Shown: positions 47,757 to 56,854, counted from the first letter of the stretch. The stretch: 64,000 nt of DNA from Streptomyces hawaiiensis (GCF_004803895.1 NZ_CP021978.1:4526001-4590000); one strand, 5' to 3'. Notes: generated from the sequence alone by a model not told the origin. A program made the numbers and translations.

Positions 47757-49565
47757 ATGTCCACCCCCCACACCCCCTTGTCCCCCGCCCTGGACTTCGA
47801 CCCGGACGCCCTGCGCGAGCGCTACCGGGCCGAGCGCGACCGGCGCGTCCGCCCCGACGGAAACCGCCAGTACCGCCGCGCCACCGGCGAGTTCGGCCAC
47901 TTCGACGACGACCCGCACGCCGCACCCGGTTTCACCCGCGAGCTCCTGAACGACCACGTCGACGTCCTGGTCGTCGGCGGCGGCTTCGGCGGTCTCCTCG
48001 CCGCCGCCCGGCTGCGCGAGGCCGGCCTGCGCGACATCCGGGTCGTCGAGAAGGGCGCCGACTTCGGCGGCACCTGGTACTGGAACCGCTACCCGGGCAT
48101 CCACTGCGACATCGAGTCGTACGTCTACCTGCCGCTGCTCGAAGAGCTCGGCTACGTCCCGAAGTGGAAGTACGCCCCGGGCGAGGAGATCAGGGAGCAC
48201 GCCCGGGCGATCGCCCGGCACTTCGACCTCTACCGTGACGCCTGCTTCCGCACGCAGGTGAGCGAACTGCGCTGGAACGAGGGCGAGTCCGCCTGGACCG
48301 TCGCGACCGACCGCGGCGACCGGATGACCGCACGGCACGTCGTCGTGGCGACCGGGCTGCTCAGCCAGCCCAAACTGCCCGGCATCGAAGGCATCGAGAC
48401 CTTCAAGGGGCACATGTTCCACACCAGCCGCTGGGACTACGACTACACCGGCGGCGACGCGAACGGCGGCCTGACGAAGCTCGCCGGCCGGCGCGTGGCC
48501 CTCATCGGCACCGGCGCCACGGCCGTCCAGGTCGTCCCCCATCTCGGCCGGGACGCCGGGCACCTGTACGTCTTCCAGCGCACCCCCTCCTCCGTGGACG
48601 TGCGCGGCCAGCGCCCCACGGACCCCGAGTGGGCCGGCTCGCTGGAGCCCGGCTGGGCGCGCCGGCGCAGGGACAACTTCCTCGCGGTCGTCACCGGCGG
48701 CCAAACCGACGAGGACCTGGTGGCCGACGGCTGGACCAGCAGCGCCCGCCTCCAGCAGAAGCTCATCCCGACCGACAACTTCTCCGGCCTCCCGCCCGAG
48801 GAGCGCGAACGCCTGGAGGAGATCGCCGACTTCCAGAAGATGAACGAGCTGCGCGCCCGGGTCGACCGCATCGTCGAGGACCCGGCCACGGCCGAGAAGC
48901 TCAAGCCCTGGTACCGCTACATGTGCAAGCGGCCCACCTTCAGCGACCAGTACCTCCAGACCTTCAACCGGCCGAACGTCACCCTCGTGGACACCGCCGA
49001 CCACGGGGGAGTGGAGCGCATCACCGAAAACGCAGTCGTGGTCGGCGGGGTGGAGTACGAGGTCGACTGCGTCGTCTTCGGCACCGGTTTCGAGGTCGGA
49101 GTCTCCGGGCTGCTGTCCGGGCGCCTGCCCGCGTACGGCAGGGACGGCGCCGCCCTGCTCGACGCCTGGCGGTCGACCGGCCCGCGGACCCTGCACGGCT
49201 TCTACAGCCGCGGCTTCCCCAATCTGTTCATGCTGGGCTCGGTGCAGAGCGCGAGCTCCGTGAACTACGTGCACGTCCTGGACGAACAGGCCGGCCATGT
49301 CGCCGAGGTGATCGCGGAGGCACACCGGCGCGGGGCCCGGTGCGTGGAACCGACGGCCGCGGCGCAGGACGCCTGGGTGGCCACGATCCGCGAGAAGTCG
49401 GCCGACCTGTACACGTTCCAGTCCGAGTGCACCCCCGGCTACTACAACGCCGAGGGCATGCCGCGGCCCCGCAGCGAGTCCTACGGCGACGGCCCGATCG
49501 CCTTCTACGAGCTGATCCGGCGCTGGCGCGCGCAGGGCGGTATGGACGAGGTGCTGGGATCGTGA
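47757..49565 (+). CDS. Baeyer-Villiger monooxygenase (cyclohexanone/steroid type)
   Basis: A 602-residue type I flavin-containing Baeyer-Villiger monooxygenase that inserts oxygen next to a ketone, giving an ester or lactone. FAD and NADPH folds are present (VVGGGFGGLLAAARL, about residues 70-85; ALIGTGATAVQVVPHLGR, about 248-265). Between them lies the BVMO fingerprint FKGHMFHTSRWDY (F-x-G-x-x-x-H-x-x-x-W, about 215-227). GGTWYWNRYPGIHCD (about 108-122) is conserved in cyclohexanone- and cyclopentadecanone-type enzymes. An N-terminal extension of about 65 residues is present. It overlaps the lactonase start by GTGA. Confidence 0.92.
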   Translation: MSTPHTPLSPALDFDPDALRERYRAERDRRVRPDGNRQYRRATGEFGHFDDDPHAAPGFTRELLNDHVDVLVVGGGFGGLLAAARLREAGLRDIRVVEKGADFGGTWYWNRYPGIHCDIESYVYLPLLEELGYVPKWKYAPGEEIREHARAIARHFDLYRDACFRTQVSELRWNEGESAWTVATDRGDRMTARHVVVATGLLSQPKLPGIEGIETFKGHMFHTSRWDYDYTGGDANGGLTKLAGRRVALIGTGATAVQVVPHLGRDAGHLYVFQRTPSSVDVRGQRPTDPEWAGSLEPGWARRRRDNFLAVVTGGQTDEDLVADGWTSSARLQQKLIPTDNFSGLPPEERERLEEIADFQKMNELRARVDRIVEDPATAEKLKPWYRYMCKRPTFSDQYLQTFNRPNVTLVDTADHGGVERITENAVVVGGVEYEVDCVVFGTGFEVGVSGLLSGRLPAYGRDGAALLDAWRSTGPRTLHGFYSRGFPNLFMLGSVQSASSVNYVHVLDEQAGHVAEVIAEAHRRGARCVEPTAAAQDAWVATIREKSADLYTFQSECTPGYYNAEGMPRPRSESYGDGPIAFYELIRRWRAQGGMDEVLGS

Positions 49566-51130
49566 CCTCCTGGCAGGCTCGCCGTCTCAACCCGCCCAAC
49601 CCGCTGTGGGGTTCCAACGGCGTGGCGTTCGGGCCGGACGGCCGGCTGTACGTCGCCCAGTTCCTCGCCGGGCGGATCAGCGCCGTCGACCCGGCCGGCG
49701 GGGACGTCGAGACCGTCGTCCCGATGGACAGCCCGGTCCAGGCGCCGGACGACCTGGCCTTCGGCGCGGACGGCTCGATGTACATCGCCGACCTGGTCCC
49801 CGGCCGGGTGTGGCGCCGCAGCCCCGAGGGCACCTACACGCTGGTCTCCGACGAGGTGAAGGTGCCCAACGGGATCACCTGCGTCGGCGACCGGCTCTTC
49901 GTCAATGAGATGCGGATGAACGGCCGTCTGCTGGAGCTCTTCCCGCAGGGCGGTGACCCGGTCGTCCTCACCGACGGACTGGCCTTCGGCAACGCGATGC
50001 AGCTCGGCCCGGACGGCTGCCTCTACTACCCGCACATGATCAGCCGGCAGGTCTGGCGCATCCCGCCCGACGGCGGAGTGCCCGAGGTCGTCGCCGAGGA
50101 CGTGCACGATCCGGTGGCGGTCCGCTTCGACCGAGGCGGTGTCCTGCACGTCCTCTCCCGCGGTCCCGAGGGCATCGTCACCCGTGTCGACCTGTACGGC
50201 GGCGGCTCCCGCGAACTCGTCACCAGTGGGGTCACGGGCCTGGACAACGCCGCGTTCGACGCGGAGAACCGCATGTTCGTCTCCAGCTTCGCCAGCGGCG
50301 GCATCACGGAGCTGCATCCCGACGGCCGCACCCGCCCCGTCGTGCCCCGCGGCCTGGACGGCCCCTACGGCGTGACGATCGACCTGGGCGGCACGGTGTA
50401 CGCGGCCGACCACTACCGTCTGACCCGCCCCGAACAGCCCGCCGACGAGAGCGGGTCGGGCGACGTGGCCACGGAGATCCTGCGGCCCTTCTTCCACGGC
50501 ATCACCGCCGACGGCGAACTCCTGCACACCACATCCCAGTACGGCGGCGTCCAGACCTACGACCCCGCCACCAAGGCCACCCGGACCAGGGCGACCGGGC
50601 TGAAGCAGCCGCTGGGCATCGCGGTCCGGTCCGACGGCATGCTCGTGGTCGCCGAGACGGGGGCGGGCCGCGTCATCGGCATCGACGCGACCGACACGGT
50701 CACCGTCCTCGCCGAGGGCCTGAACCACCCCGTGGACGTGGTCTTCGACGCCGGCCGGCGCTGCTACGTCAGCGACGACCGGCTCGGCGCGGTGCTCCGG
50801 ATCGACGCCGAGGGCCCGGTGGTCCTGGCAGACGACCTGGGAGCCCCGCAGGGCCTCGCCGTGCACGGCGAGGCCCTGTTCACCATGGACGTCGAGCACC
50901 GCAGACTGTGGTCGGTGTCCCTGACCACGGGCGAGCGCCGCGTCGAAGCCGAGGACCTGGCGGTCGGTCTCCCCCCGGGCGTCGAGCGCCGCCCCGACCC
51001 GGCCCTCTTCGCCCACGGCGGCCCGGGCCTGGCCCCTCGTTTCGCCGGCCTCGCCGCGGCCCCGGACGGCTCCCTGCTCCTGTCGTCGAACGGGGAGGGC
51101 ACGGTGCTGCGGCTGTCGCCGGACACGTAG
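49562..51130 (+). CDS. SMP-30/gluconolactonase-like beta-propeller protein
   Basis: A 522-residue protein built of repeated NHL/SMP-30-type blades, for example GSNGVAFGPDGRLYVAQFLA, PDDLAFGADGSMYIADLVPG, PVAVRFDRGGVLHVLSRGPE and GIAVRSDGMLVVAETGAGRV. It may be two propellers or one long one; normal SMP-30 lactonases are about 300 residues. It has no signal peptide. Coupled by GTGA to the BVMO, it is the obvious candidate for hydrolysing the lactone product. Calcium-binding Asn/Asp residues of SMP-30 enzymes seem present (VPNGITCV, GNAMQLGPDG), but the active site cannot be proven by eye. Confidence 0.82.
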   Translation: MTSWQARRLNPPNPLWGSNGVAFGPDGRLYVAQFLAGRISAVDPAGGDVETVVPMDSPVQAPDDLAFGADGSMYIADLVPGRVWRRSPEGTYTLVSDEVKVPNGITCVGDRLFVNEMRMNGRLLELFPQGGDPVVLTDGLAFGNAMQLGPDGCLYYPHMISRQVWRIPPDGGVPEVVAEDVHDPVAVRFDRGGVLHVLSRGPEGIVTRVDLYGGGSRELVTSGVTGLDNAAFDAENRMFVSSFASGGITELHPDGRTRPVVPRGLDGPYGVTIDLGGTVYAADHYRLTRPEQPADESGSGDVATEILRPFFHGITADGELLHTTSQYGGVQTYDPATKATRTRATGLKQPLGIAVRSDGMLVVAETGAGRVIGIDATDTVTVLAEGLNHPVDVVFDAGRRCYVSDDRLGAVLRIDAEGPVVLADDLGAPQGLAVHGEALFTMDVEHRRLWSVSLTTGERRVEAEDLAVGLPPGVERRPDPALFAHGGPGLAPRFAGLAAAPDGSLLLSSNGEGTVLRLSPDT

Positions 51131-51146
51131 GGCCTCACCGGCCGGT

Positions 51147-52598
51147 TCAGCGGCGGCGGCCCCGGGGCGGCCTGCCCCGCCGGCCGTTCGGGGCGGAGCC
51201 CGTGCGCGCGGGGGGCGGCTGCTCGGTGGCCGGCGGGGTGAGGACGACGGGCACGCCCGAGGGCTCCTGCGCCCCGGTGATGCGGTTCAGGTCGGCCTCG
51301 CCCGAGCGGACCCGGGTGATCTGCGGGGTGATGCCGGCGTCGGCCATCAGCCGGGTCATCTCGCGACGCTGGTGGGGCAGGACCAGTGTGACGACGGTGC
51401 CGGACTCGCCGGCGCGGGCGGTACGGCCGCCGCGGTGCAGGTAGTCCTTGTGGTCACCGGGCGGGTCCACGTTGACGACGAGGTCGAGGTTGTCGACGTG
51501 GATGCCGCGGGCGGCGACGTTGGTGGCGACCAGGACCGTGACGTGGCCGTCCTTGAACCGGGCCAGGGTCCGGTTTCGCTGTGACTGCGACTTGCCGCCG
51601 TGCAGGGCCATCGCGCGCACGCCCACGGCCAGCAGCTTCTTGGCCAGCCGGTCGGCGGCGTGCTTGGTGTCCAGGAACATGATCACGCGTCCGTCGCGGG
51701 CGGCGATCCGGGTCGTGGTGGCGTGCTTGTCGTCGTCCTCGACGTGCAGCAGGTGGTGCTCCATCGTGGTGACCGCGCCCGCGGACGGGTCGACGGAGTG
51801 CACCACCGGGTCGTGCAGGTAGGTGCGGACCAGCCGGTCGACGTTGCGGTCCAGGGTGGCCGAGAACAGCATCCGCTGCCCGCCGGGGCGCACCTTGTCG
51901 AGCAGGGCGGTGACCTGCGGCATGAAGCCCATGTCGGTCATCTGGTCGGCCTCGTCGAGAACCGTGATGCCGACCTGGTCCAGGCGGCAGTCGCCTCGGT
52001 CTATGAGGTCCTTGAGCCGGCCGGGAGTGGCGACGACGACTTCGGCACCGGCGCGCAGCGCGTTCGCCTGCCGGCCGATCGGCATGCCGCCGACCACCGT
52101 GGCGAGTCGCAGACGCAGCGCGCGGGCGAAGGGGGCGAGGGCGTCGGTGACCTGCTGGGCCAGTTCGCGGGTGGGCACGAGGACGAGGGCCAGGGGCTGG
52201 CGGGCCTCGGCCTGCCGCCCGTCGACGCGGGCCAGCAGGGCGAGCCCGAAGGCGAGTGTCTTGCCCGAACCGGTGCGACCGCGGCCCAGGACGTCCCGGC
52301 CGGCCAGCGAGTTGGGCAGGGTCGCCGCCTGGATCGGGAACGGTGCGGTCAGGCCCTCGGCCGTGAGCGCGGCCAGTAGCCGCTCGGGCAGGTCGAGGTC
52401 GGCGAACGCCTCGACGGCCGGCAGCGCCGGGGTGAGGGTGGTGGGCGGTGCGAACTCCTGGCTGGGGGCGGGGCGTCGCCCACCGCGGCCGCCGCCCGCC
52501 GGACGGGAAGCGGTGCCCCCGCCGCCCGACTTACGGGGCCGGAAGCCGTTGCCACGGGAGTGGGACGAGCCGTTGTTCTTGCGAGCCGTGCGGTCCAT
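51147..52598 (-). CDS. DEAD-box ATP-dependent RNA helicase
   Basis: A 483-residue DEAD-box helicase. The N-terminus (about residues 1-60) is R/G/S-rich. Motifs are FPIQAAT (Q), GRGRTGSGKT (I), PTRELAQ (Ia), TPGR (Ib), DEAD (II), SAT (III), FLDTKHAADR (IV), ATNVAARGIH (V) and HRGGRTARAG (VI). The C-terminus is another basic P/R/G-rich tail. It unwinds structured RNA in ribosome assembly and cold adaptation. It lies 152 bp downstream of a cold-shock protein gene on the same strand with a hairpin between. ATG 52598 is preferred over the longer frame because it begins the R/G-rich domain just after an AGGAAGG-like site. Confidence 0.92.
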   Translation of the reverse strand: MDRTARKNNGSSHSRGNGFRPRKSGGGGTASRPAGGGRGGRRPAPSQEFAPPTTLTPALPAVEAFADLDLPERLLAALTAEGLTAPFPIQAATLPNSLAGRDVLGRGRTGSGKTLAFGLALLARVDGRQAEARQPLALVLVPTRELAQQVTDALAPFARALRLRLATVVGGMPIGRQANALRAGAEVVVATPGRLKDLIDRGDCRLDQVGITVLDEADQMTDMGFMPQVTALLDKVRPGGQRMLFSATLDRNVDRLVRTYLHDPVVHSVDPSAGAVTTMEHHLLHVEDDDKHATTTRIAARDGRVIMFLDTKHAADRLAKKLLAVGVRAMALHGGKSQSQRNRTLARFKDGHVTVLVATNVAARGIHVDNLDLVVNVDPPGDHKDYLHRGGRTARAGESGTVVTLVLPHQRREMTRLMADAGITPQITRVRSGEADLNRITGAQEPSGVPVVLTPPATEQPPPARTGSAPNGRRGRPPRGRRR

Positions 52599-52696
52599 GG
52601 GGAACCTTCCTCGATGCGGCACGCGTCGAGGAATGCGCGTCGGCACCGAAGAGCCGCGGGATTCGCAAGAGTTGAGCCGGAGAAGAGCAAAACGAG

Positions 52697-52729
52697 CCGG
52701 GGCCCGCACCGCGAGGGTGCGGGCCCCGG
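52697..52729 (-). terminator. Hairpin between cold-shock and helicase genes
   Basis: Arms 52697-52710 (CCGGGGCCCGCACC) and 52716-52729 are perfect complements around GCGAG. It lies 21 bases downstream of the cold-shock stop and 98 bases before the helicase start. It probably gives an abundant short csp mRNA and limited readthrough into the helicase. Confidence 0.75.
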
Positions 52730-52750
52730 TTCAGGGCATTCGCGTACGCG

Positions 52751-52954
52751 TCAGGCGGGAACGATGTTCTCGGCCTGGGGGCCCTTCTGGCCCTGCGTGA
52801 CGTCGAAGGTAACCTTCTGGCCTTCCTGAAGCTCGCGGAAGCCGGAGGTGGCGATGTTCGAGTAGTGGGCGAAGACGTCCGGGCCGCCACCCTCCTGCTC
52901 GATGAAGCCGAAGCCCTTTTCCGCGTTGAACCACTTCACGGTGCCAGTTGCCAT
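52751..52954 (-). CDS. Cold-shock protein (CspA family)
   Basis: A 67-residue OB-fold RNA chaperone. It starts MATGTVKWFNAEKGFGFIEQ, with the RNP1 (KGFGFI) and RNP2 (VFAHYS, in place of VFVHFS) motifs, and ends EGQKVTFDVTQGQKGPQAEN. It melts RNA secondary structure and acts as an antiterminator. GGGAG lies 6 bases before the ATG. The long upstream leader contains a small stem (52985-53001) and a full intrinsic terminator shape (53051-53092), so expression may be controlled in the leader. The adjacent helicase is a functional partner. Confidence 0.95.
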   Translation of the reverse strand: MATGTVKWFNAEKGFGFIEQEGGGPDVFAHYSNIATSGFRELQEGQKVTFDVTQGQKGPQAENIVPA

Positions 52955-52984
52955 GTGCATCTCCCTTGGGGGGCAGTACCCGAG

Positions 52985-53001
52985 ATCCGCACCTTGCGGA
53001 T
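52985..53001 (-). promoter_or_regulatory. Small stem-loop in cold-shock leader
   Basis: ATCCGC-ACCTT-GCGGAT (+ strand) is a perfect 6-bp hairpin, 31 bases upstream of the cold-shock ATG. A second inverted pair (CCGGAGAGATCCGAAAAT region, 53018-53036) lies beyond it. They may stabilise the leader or hide the ribosome site. Confidence 0.4.
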
Positions 53002-53050
53002 TCGGGGTCGCTGTGATGATCACCCTCCGGAGAGATCCGAAAATCCTCGG

Positions 53051-53092
53051 AAACAAAAAGAGTGCTCGTCGACAAAGGTCGATAGAGCACTC
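53051..53092 (-). terminator. Intrinsic terminator shape inside cold-shock leader
   Basis: On the minus strand GAGTGCT-CTA-TCGAC-CTTT-GTCGA-CG-AGCACTC folds into a 7 + 5-bp hairpin (53092-53060) followed at once by TTTTTGTTT. It lies 97 to 138 bases upstream of the cold-shock ATG, and no gene ends upstream on this strand (the MmpL gene is divergent). It is therefore probably a leader attenuator, or the end of a short RNA. Confidence 0.6.
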
Positions 53093-53126
53093 GAAGTCTC
53101 TGGGAACCAAAACTGCAACACCAGCC

Positions 53127-53132
53127 AAGGTA
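53127..53132 (-). promoter_or_regulatory. Possible -10 of cold-shock leader RNA
   Basis: TACCTT on the minus strand (preceded by TGTGC) fits TANNNT and would start transcription near 53120, about 28 bases before the leader hairpin. No good -35 was found at 17-18 bases, so the call is weak. Confidence 0.25.
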
Positions 53133-53302
53133 GCACAGGCCGGAGCGGATGGCATGGGAATCTCGTACCCGAGGTGGAGCCGCCCGCCCGCCGGTACTGC
53201 GTTCTGAGTACCGGAGATTGTCGGCAGGCGCATGACGACGGGACAGCACGCTCCCGGACAGGCTTGGCAGACGTTCGACACGAGATGTGGAGACCTCCTG
53301 CC

Positions 53303-55510
53303 GTGGCTACTTTCCTGTATCGACTGGGCCGTCTGGCCTTCCGGCGGCGCTGGTACGTCGCCCTGGTCTGGGCGGCCGTCCTGGCCGCCGTGGGGCTGGG
53401 CTCCCTCAAGGCGCCGGGGGCCGTCGACGAGGAGTTCTCGATGCCCGGCATCGAGTCCCAGCAGGCGTTCGACCTGATGGAGCAGCGCTTCCCCGGGGCC
53501 ACGGCCGACAGCGCTACGGCCAGGGTCGTCTTCATCGCGCCGGGCGGCGAGAAGGTCACGGCCGCCGGGAACAAGACGTCCATCGAGAAGGCCGTGGCCG
53601 GACTCGGTGACGGCACGCAGGTCGCGAGCGCCGTCGACCCGTTCACGGCGAAGACGATCAGCGAGGACGGCACGACCGCCTTCGCGACCGTCACCTACAA
53701 GGTCGGTGCGAACGACCTCACCGACGCCAGCCGCGGCCACCTGGAGCGGGCCATCGACCAGGCCCGGGACTCCGGTCTGACCGTCGAGGCGGGCGGCACC
53801 GCGCTGGCCGCCGAGGGCGGGCCGGGCGGCACGGCCGAGGTCATCGGCGTCGCGATCGCCGCCGTCGTGCTCCTGATCACCTTCGGTTCACTGGCCGCCG
53901 CCGGGCTGCCCCTGCTGACCGCCGTCATCGGTGTCGGCGTCAGCATGGCCACGATCCTCACCCTGGCCGGCGCCCTGGGCCTGTCCACGACCACCGGCAC
54001 CCTCGCCATGATGCTGGGCCTCGCCGTCGGCATCGACTACGCCCTGTTCGTCGTCTCCCGCTACCGGGAGGAGCGCGCCAGGGGCCGTACGCCGCAGGAG
54101 GCGACCGGGCTGGCCGTAGGCACGGCCGGTTCCGCGGTCGTGTTCGCCGGGCTCACCGTCGTGATCGCGCTGGCCGGGCTCGCCGTGGTCGGCATCCCGA
54201 TGCTCACCAAGATGGGGCTGGCCGCGGCGGGCGCGGTCGTCGTCGCCGTACTGATCGCCCTCACCGTCGTCCCGGCGCTCCTCGGCTTCTGGCCGAACGC
54301 CGTGCTCAGCCGGCGGGCCCGCAGGAGCGGCCGGATCGAGGAGAGCACCGAGACCAACGCCGGCACCCGCTGGGCACGGTTCGTGCTGCGCCGCCCCATA
54401 CCCGTCCTGCTTCTCGGCGTCGTCGGCCTGGGCGCCCTGGCCCTGCCCGCGGCCGACCTCCAGTTGGGCATGCCCGGGGACGAGGCCAAGCCGACCTCCA
54501 CCACCGAGCGCCGGGCCTACGACGCGCTCGCCGAGGGCTTCGGGCCGGGCTTCAACGGGCCGCTGACCATCGTCGTGGACGCCAAGGGCGCCCCCGATCC
54601 CCGGGCCGCCGCCGGCACGATCGCGAAGGAGATCGGCGGCACCGAGGGCGTCGTGTCCGTCTCCCCGGCCCGCTTCAACGACGCCGGCGACACCGCCGTC
54701 TTCTCGGCCGTGCCCGCCACCGCGCCGACCGACGAGAAGACCAAGAACCTGGTGACCACCATCCGCGACGAGCGCCCCGGCATCGAGTCCGGCACCGGCG
54801 CGAGCTACGAGGTCACCGGCACCACCGCGATGAACATCGACATCGCCGAGAAGGTCCAGGCCGCGCTCGTCCCGTACCTGATCGTCGTGGTCGGCCTGGC
54901 GATCGTGCTGCTGCTGGTGGTCTTCCGGTCCCTGCTCGTCCCCCTCAAGGCGGCCCTCGGCTTCCTGCTGTCGGTGCTGGCCTCCCTCGGCGCGGTCGTC
55001 GTGGTCTTCCAGCAGGGCCACGGCGCGGAGCTCCTCGGCGTGGAGCAGACCGGCCCGATCATGAGCCTGATGCCGATCTTCCTGGTGGGCATCGTCTTCG
55101 GCCTCGCGATGGACTACGAGGTGTTCCTCGTCTCCCGGATGCGGGAGGCGTACGTCCACGGAGAGTCGCCCGCCCAGGCGGTCACCTCCGGCTTCCGGCA
55201 CAGTGCCCGGGTGGTCGTGGCCGCCGCCCTGATCATGATCGCGGTGTTCGCCGGGTTCATCGGCGAGAGCGACTCCATGATCAAGATGATCGGCTTCGGG
55301 CTGGCCTCCGCCGTCCTGTTCGACGCCTTCGTGGTCCGCATGGCGATCGTGCCGGCCGTCCTCGCCCTGCTCGGCGACAAGGCCTGGTGGCTGCCGAAGT
55401 GGCTGGACCGAACGCTGCCCCGCGTCGACGTGGAGGGCGAGGCCCTCAGCCGGCCCGAGCGGGAGCCGCTCCCGGACACCGCGCCCGACCTGGAGCCGGC
55501 GGGCACCTGA
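53303..55510 (+). CDS. MmpL/RND-family transporter
   Basis: A 735-residue inner-membrane exporter with about 12 helices in two homologous halves (helix 1 WYVALVWAAVLAAVGLG near residue 18; first bundle about 170-360; second bundle about 520-700). Each half has a large external loop (about 40-165 and 390-510). Conserved segments include LGLAVGIDYALFVVSRYREE and IVFGLAMDYEVFLVSRMREA, whose Asp-Tyr pairs relay protons. Members export lipids, siderophores or antibiotics. GTG 53303 or ATG 53285 is the start; the former fits VATFLYRLGRLAFRRRW. A terminator follows. Substrate unknown. Confidence 0.9.
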   Translation: MATFLYRLGRLAFRRRWYVALVWAAVLAAVGLGSLKAPGAVDEEFSMPGIESQQAFDLMEQRFPGATADSATARVVFIAPGGEKVTAAGNKTSIEKAVAGLGDGTQVASAVDPFTAKTISEDGTTAFATVTYKVGANDLTDASRGHLERAIDQARDSGLTVEAGGTALAAEGGPGGTAEVIGVAIAAVVLLITFGSLAAAGLPLLTAVIGVGVSMATILTLAGALGLSTTTGTLAMMLGLAVGIDYALFVVSRYREERARGRTPQEATGLAVGTAGSAVVFAGLTVVIALAGLAVVGIPMLTKMGLAAAGAVVVAVLIALTVVPALLGFWPNAVLSRRARRSGRIEESTETNAGTRWARFVLRRPIPVLLLGVVGLGALALPAADLQLGMPGDEAKPTSTTERRAYDALAEGFGPGFNGPLTIVVDAKGAPDPRAAAGTIAKEIGGTEGVVSVSPARFNDAGDTAVFSAVPATAPTDEKTKNLVTTIRDERPGIESGTGASYEVTGTTAMNIDIAEKVQAALVPYLIVVVGLAIVLLLVVFRSLLVPLKAALGFLLSVLASLGAVVVVFQQGHGAELLGVEQTGPIMSLMPIFLVGIVFGLAMDYEVFLVSRMREAYVHGESPAQAVTSGFRHSARVVVAAALIMIAVFAGFIGESDSMIKMIGFGLASAVLFDAFVVRMAIVPAVLALLGDKAWWLPKWLDRTLPRVDVEGEALSRPEREPLPDTAPDLEPAGT

Positions 55511-55523
55511 GGAACCCGCGCCC

Positions 55524-55559
55524 AGGTGCCGCCCGTGGCGAAGGACACGGGCGGCACCT
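55524..55559 (+). terminator. Terminator after MmpL gene
   Basis: Arms 55524-55537 (AGGTGCCGCCCGTG) and 55546-55559 pair perfectly over 14 bp. With one bulge, five further GC pairs extend the stem (CGCCC / GGGCG). It starts 14 bases after the MmpL stop. Confidence 0.75.
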
Positions 55560-55618
55560 CGGGCGTTCCGGCCCGAAGTCGACCACGATGGTCCCAGCCC
55601 CACCGACCGGAGAGCCCG

Positions 55619-56854
55619 ATGAGCATCCCCCTGGAGCGTCGCTACGCGGACCGCCTGGAGGAATTCGCCGAGCAGCACCCCTTCCTCGTCGACCTGGCGA
55701 TGGTCCTCGGGCTGATGGGCTGCGCGACCTTCGGCACCTCCCTCGTCCTGCCCGGCGCCGACCCGCCCGCCCAGGACAAGGCGGGCGTCGTCCTCATGGG
55801 CGTGGCCTGCCTCGCCCTGCTCAGGCACCGCGCGAACCCGCGCACCGTCGTTGTGATCACCACGGGCTGCACCGTGGCGGCGGTCGTGATGGGCTATCTG
55901 CTCACGCCCCTGCTGCTGGCCCCGATCATGGCGGCGCTGTACTGGCTCGCCACCCTCACCGACCGCCGAACCACCCGCGTCTACGGCATCGGCACCATGG
56001 TGGCGGTGATCGTCGCGGCCGTGCTCACCGACTCCATGGACCACCTCTCGCTGCTGCTGAGGACGATCGGCCCGTTCTTCTGGCTGATGCTGCCCCTCGC
56101 CGCCGGCAACATGACGCGGCTGCGGCGCGCCTACCTCCAGGCCGTGCAGGCCCGGGCCGAACATGCCGAGCGCACCCGGGAGGAGGAGGCCCGGCTGCGC
56201 GTCACCGAGGAACGGATGCGCATCGCCCGGGAGCTGCACGACGTCGTCGCCCACCACATGGCCCTGGCCAACGCCCAGGCCGGCACCGCCGCGCACCTCG
56301 CCCTCACCCGCCCCGAGCAGAGTCAGAAGATCCTCAACGACCTGACCGGCACCACGTCCTCCGCGCTGCGGGAGCTGAAGGCCGCGCTGGGCCTGCTCCG
56401 CCAGGACGGCGAGATGCCCGGCTCGGTGTCGCTGGAGCCGTCCCCGGGCCTGTCCCGGCTGCCCGAGCTGGTCTCGGCGTGCGAGTCGGCGGGCCTGGAG
56501 GTCACCGTCGCCACGGAAGGGGAGCCGCAGCCGCTGTCGCCGGGCGTCGACCTGACCGCGTACCGGATCGTGCAGGAAGCCCTCACCAACGTCACCAAGC
56601 ACGCCACGGCCGAAGCCGCGCACGTGCTCCTCGCCTACACCGGCTCCCGGCTGCTGATCACCGTCACCAACGACGGCCCCAGCAAGGCGGAGGGCGCCCG
56701 GGGCCGCGGCTTCGGCGTCATGGGCATGCGCGAACGCGCCCTCTCCATCGGCGGCGAACTGTGCGCGGGCCCCCGCCCCCAGGGCGGCTTCGAGGTCACC
56801 ACCGCGCTGCCCCTGCAACCCTCCGTCCACCTCGCGGAAGGAACCCCCGCATGA
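55619..56854 (+). CDS. NarL-type sensor histidine kinase (HisKA_3)
   Basis: A 411-residue membrane sensor kinase. About five membrane helices (residues 25-165) form a small sensing unit without a large external domain. The HisKA_3 helix has the phosphorylated His in RIARELHDVVAHHMAL (about residue 207), and the HATPase domain has YRIVQEALTNVTKHA (N-box, about 325) and GRGFGVMGMRERAL (G-box). It phosphorylates the response regulator encoded next, with which it overlaps by ATGA. Signal unknown; the short membrane sensor suggests a lipid or membrane-state signal. ATG 55619 has GGAG upstream. Confidence 0.9.
   Translation: MSIPLERRYADRLEEFAEQHPFLVDLAMVLGLMGCATFGTSLVLPGADPPAQDKAGVVLMGVACLALLRHRANPRTVVVITTGCTVAAVVMGYLLTPLLLAPIMAALYWLATLTDRRTTRVYGIGTMVAVIVAAVLTDSMDHLSLLLRTIGPFFWLMLPLAAGNMTRLRRAYLQAVQARAEHAERTREEEARLRVTEERMRIARELHDVVAHHMALANAQAGTAAHLALTRPEQSQKILNDLTGTTSSALRELKAALGLLRQDGEMPGSVSLEPSPGLSRLPELVSACESAGLEVTVATEGEPQPLSPGVDLTAYRIVQEALTNVTKHATAEAAHVLLAYTGSRLLITVTNDGPSKAEGARGRGFGVMGMRERALSIGGELCAGPRPQGGFEVTTALPLQPSVHLAEGTPA

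Noticed and set aside
53888..56830. 980-codon minus-strand frame opposite the MmpL and kinase genes
   Set aside because: Low-complexity G/H/D/Q antisense shadow of two well-defined genes.
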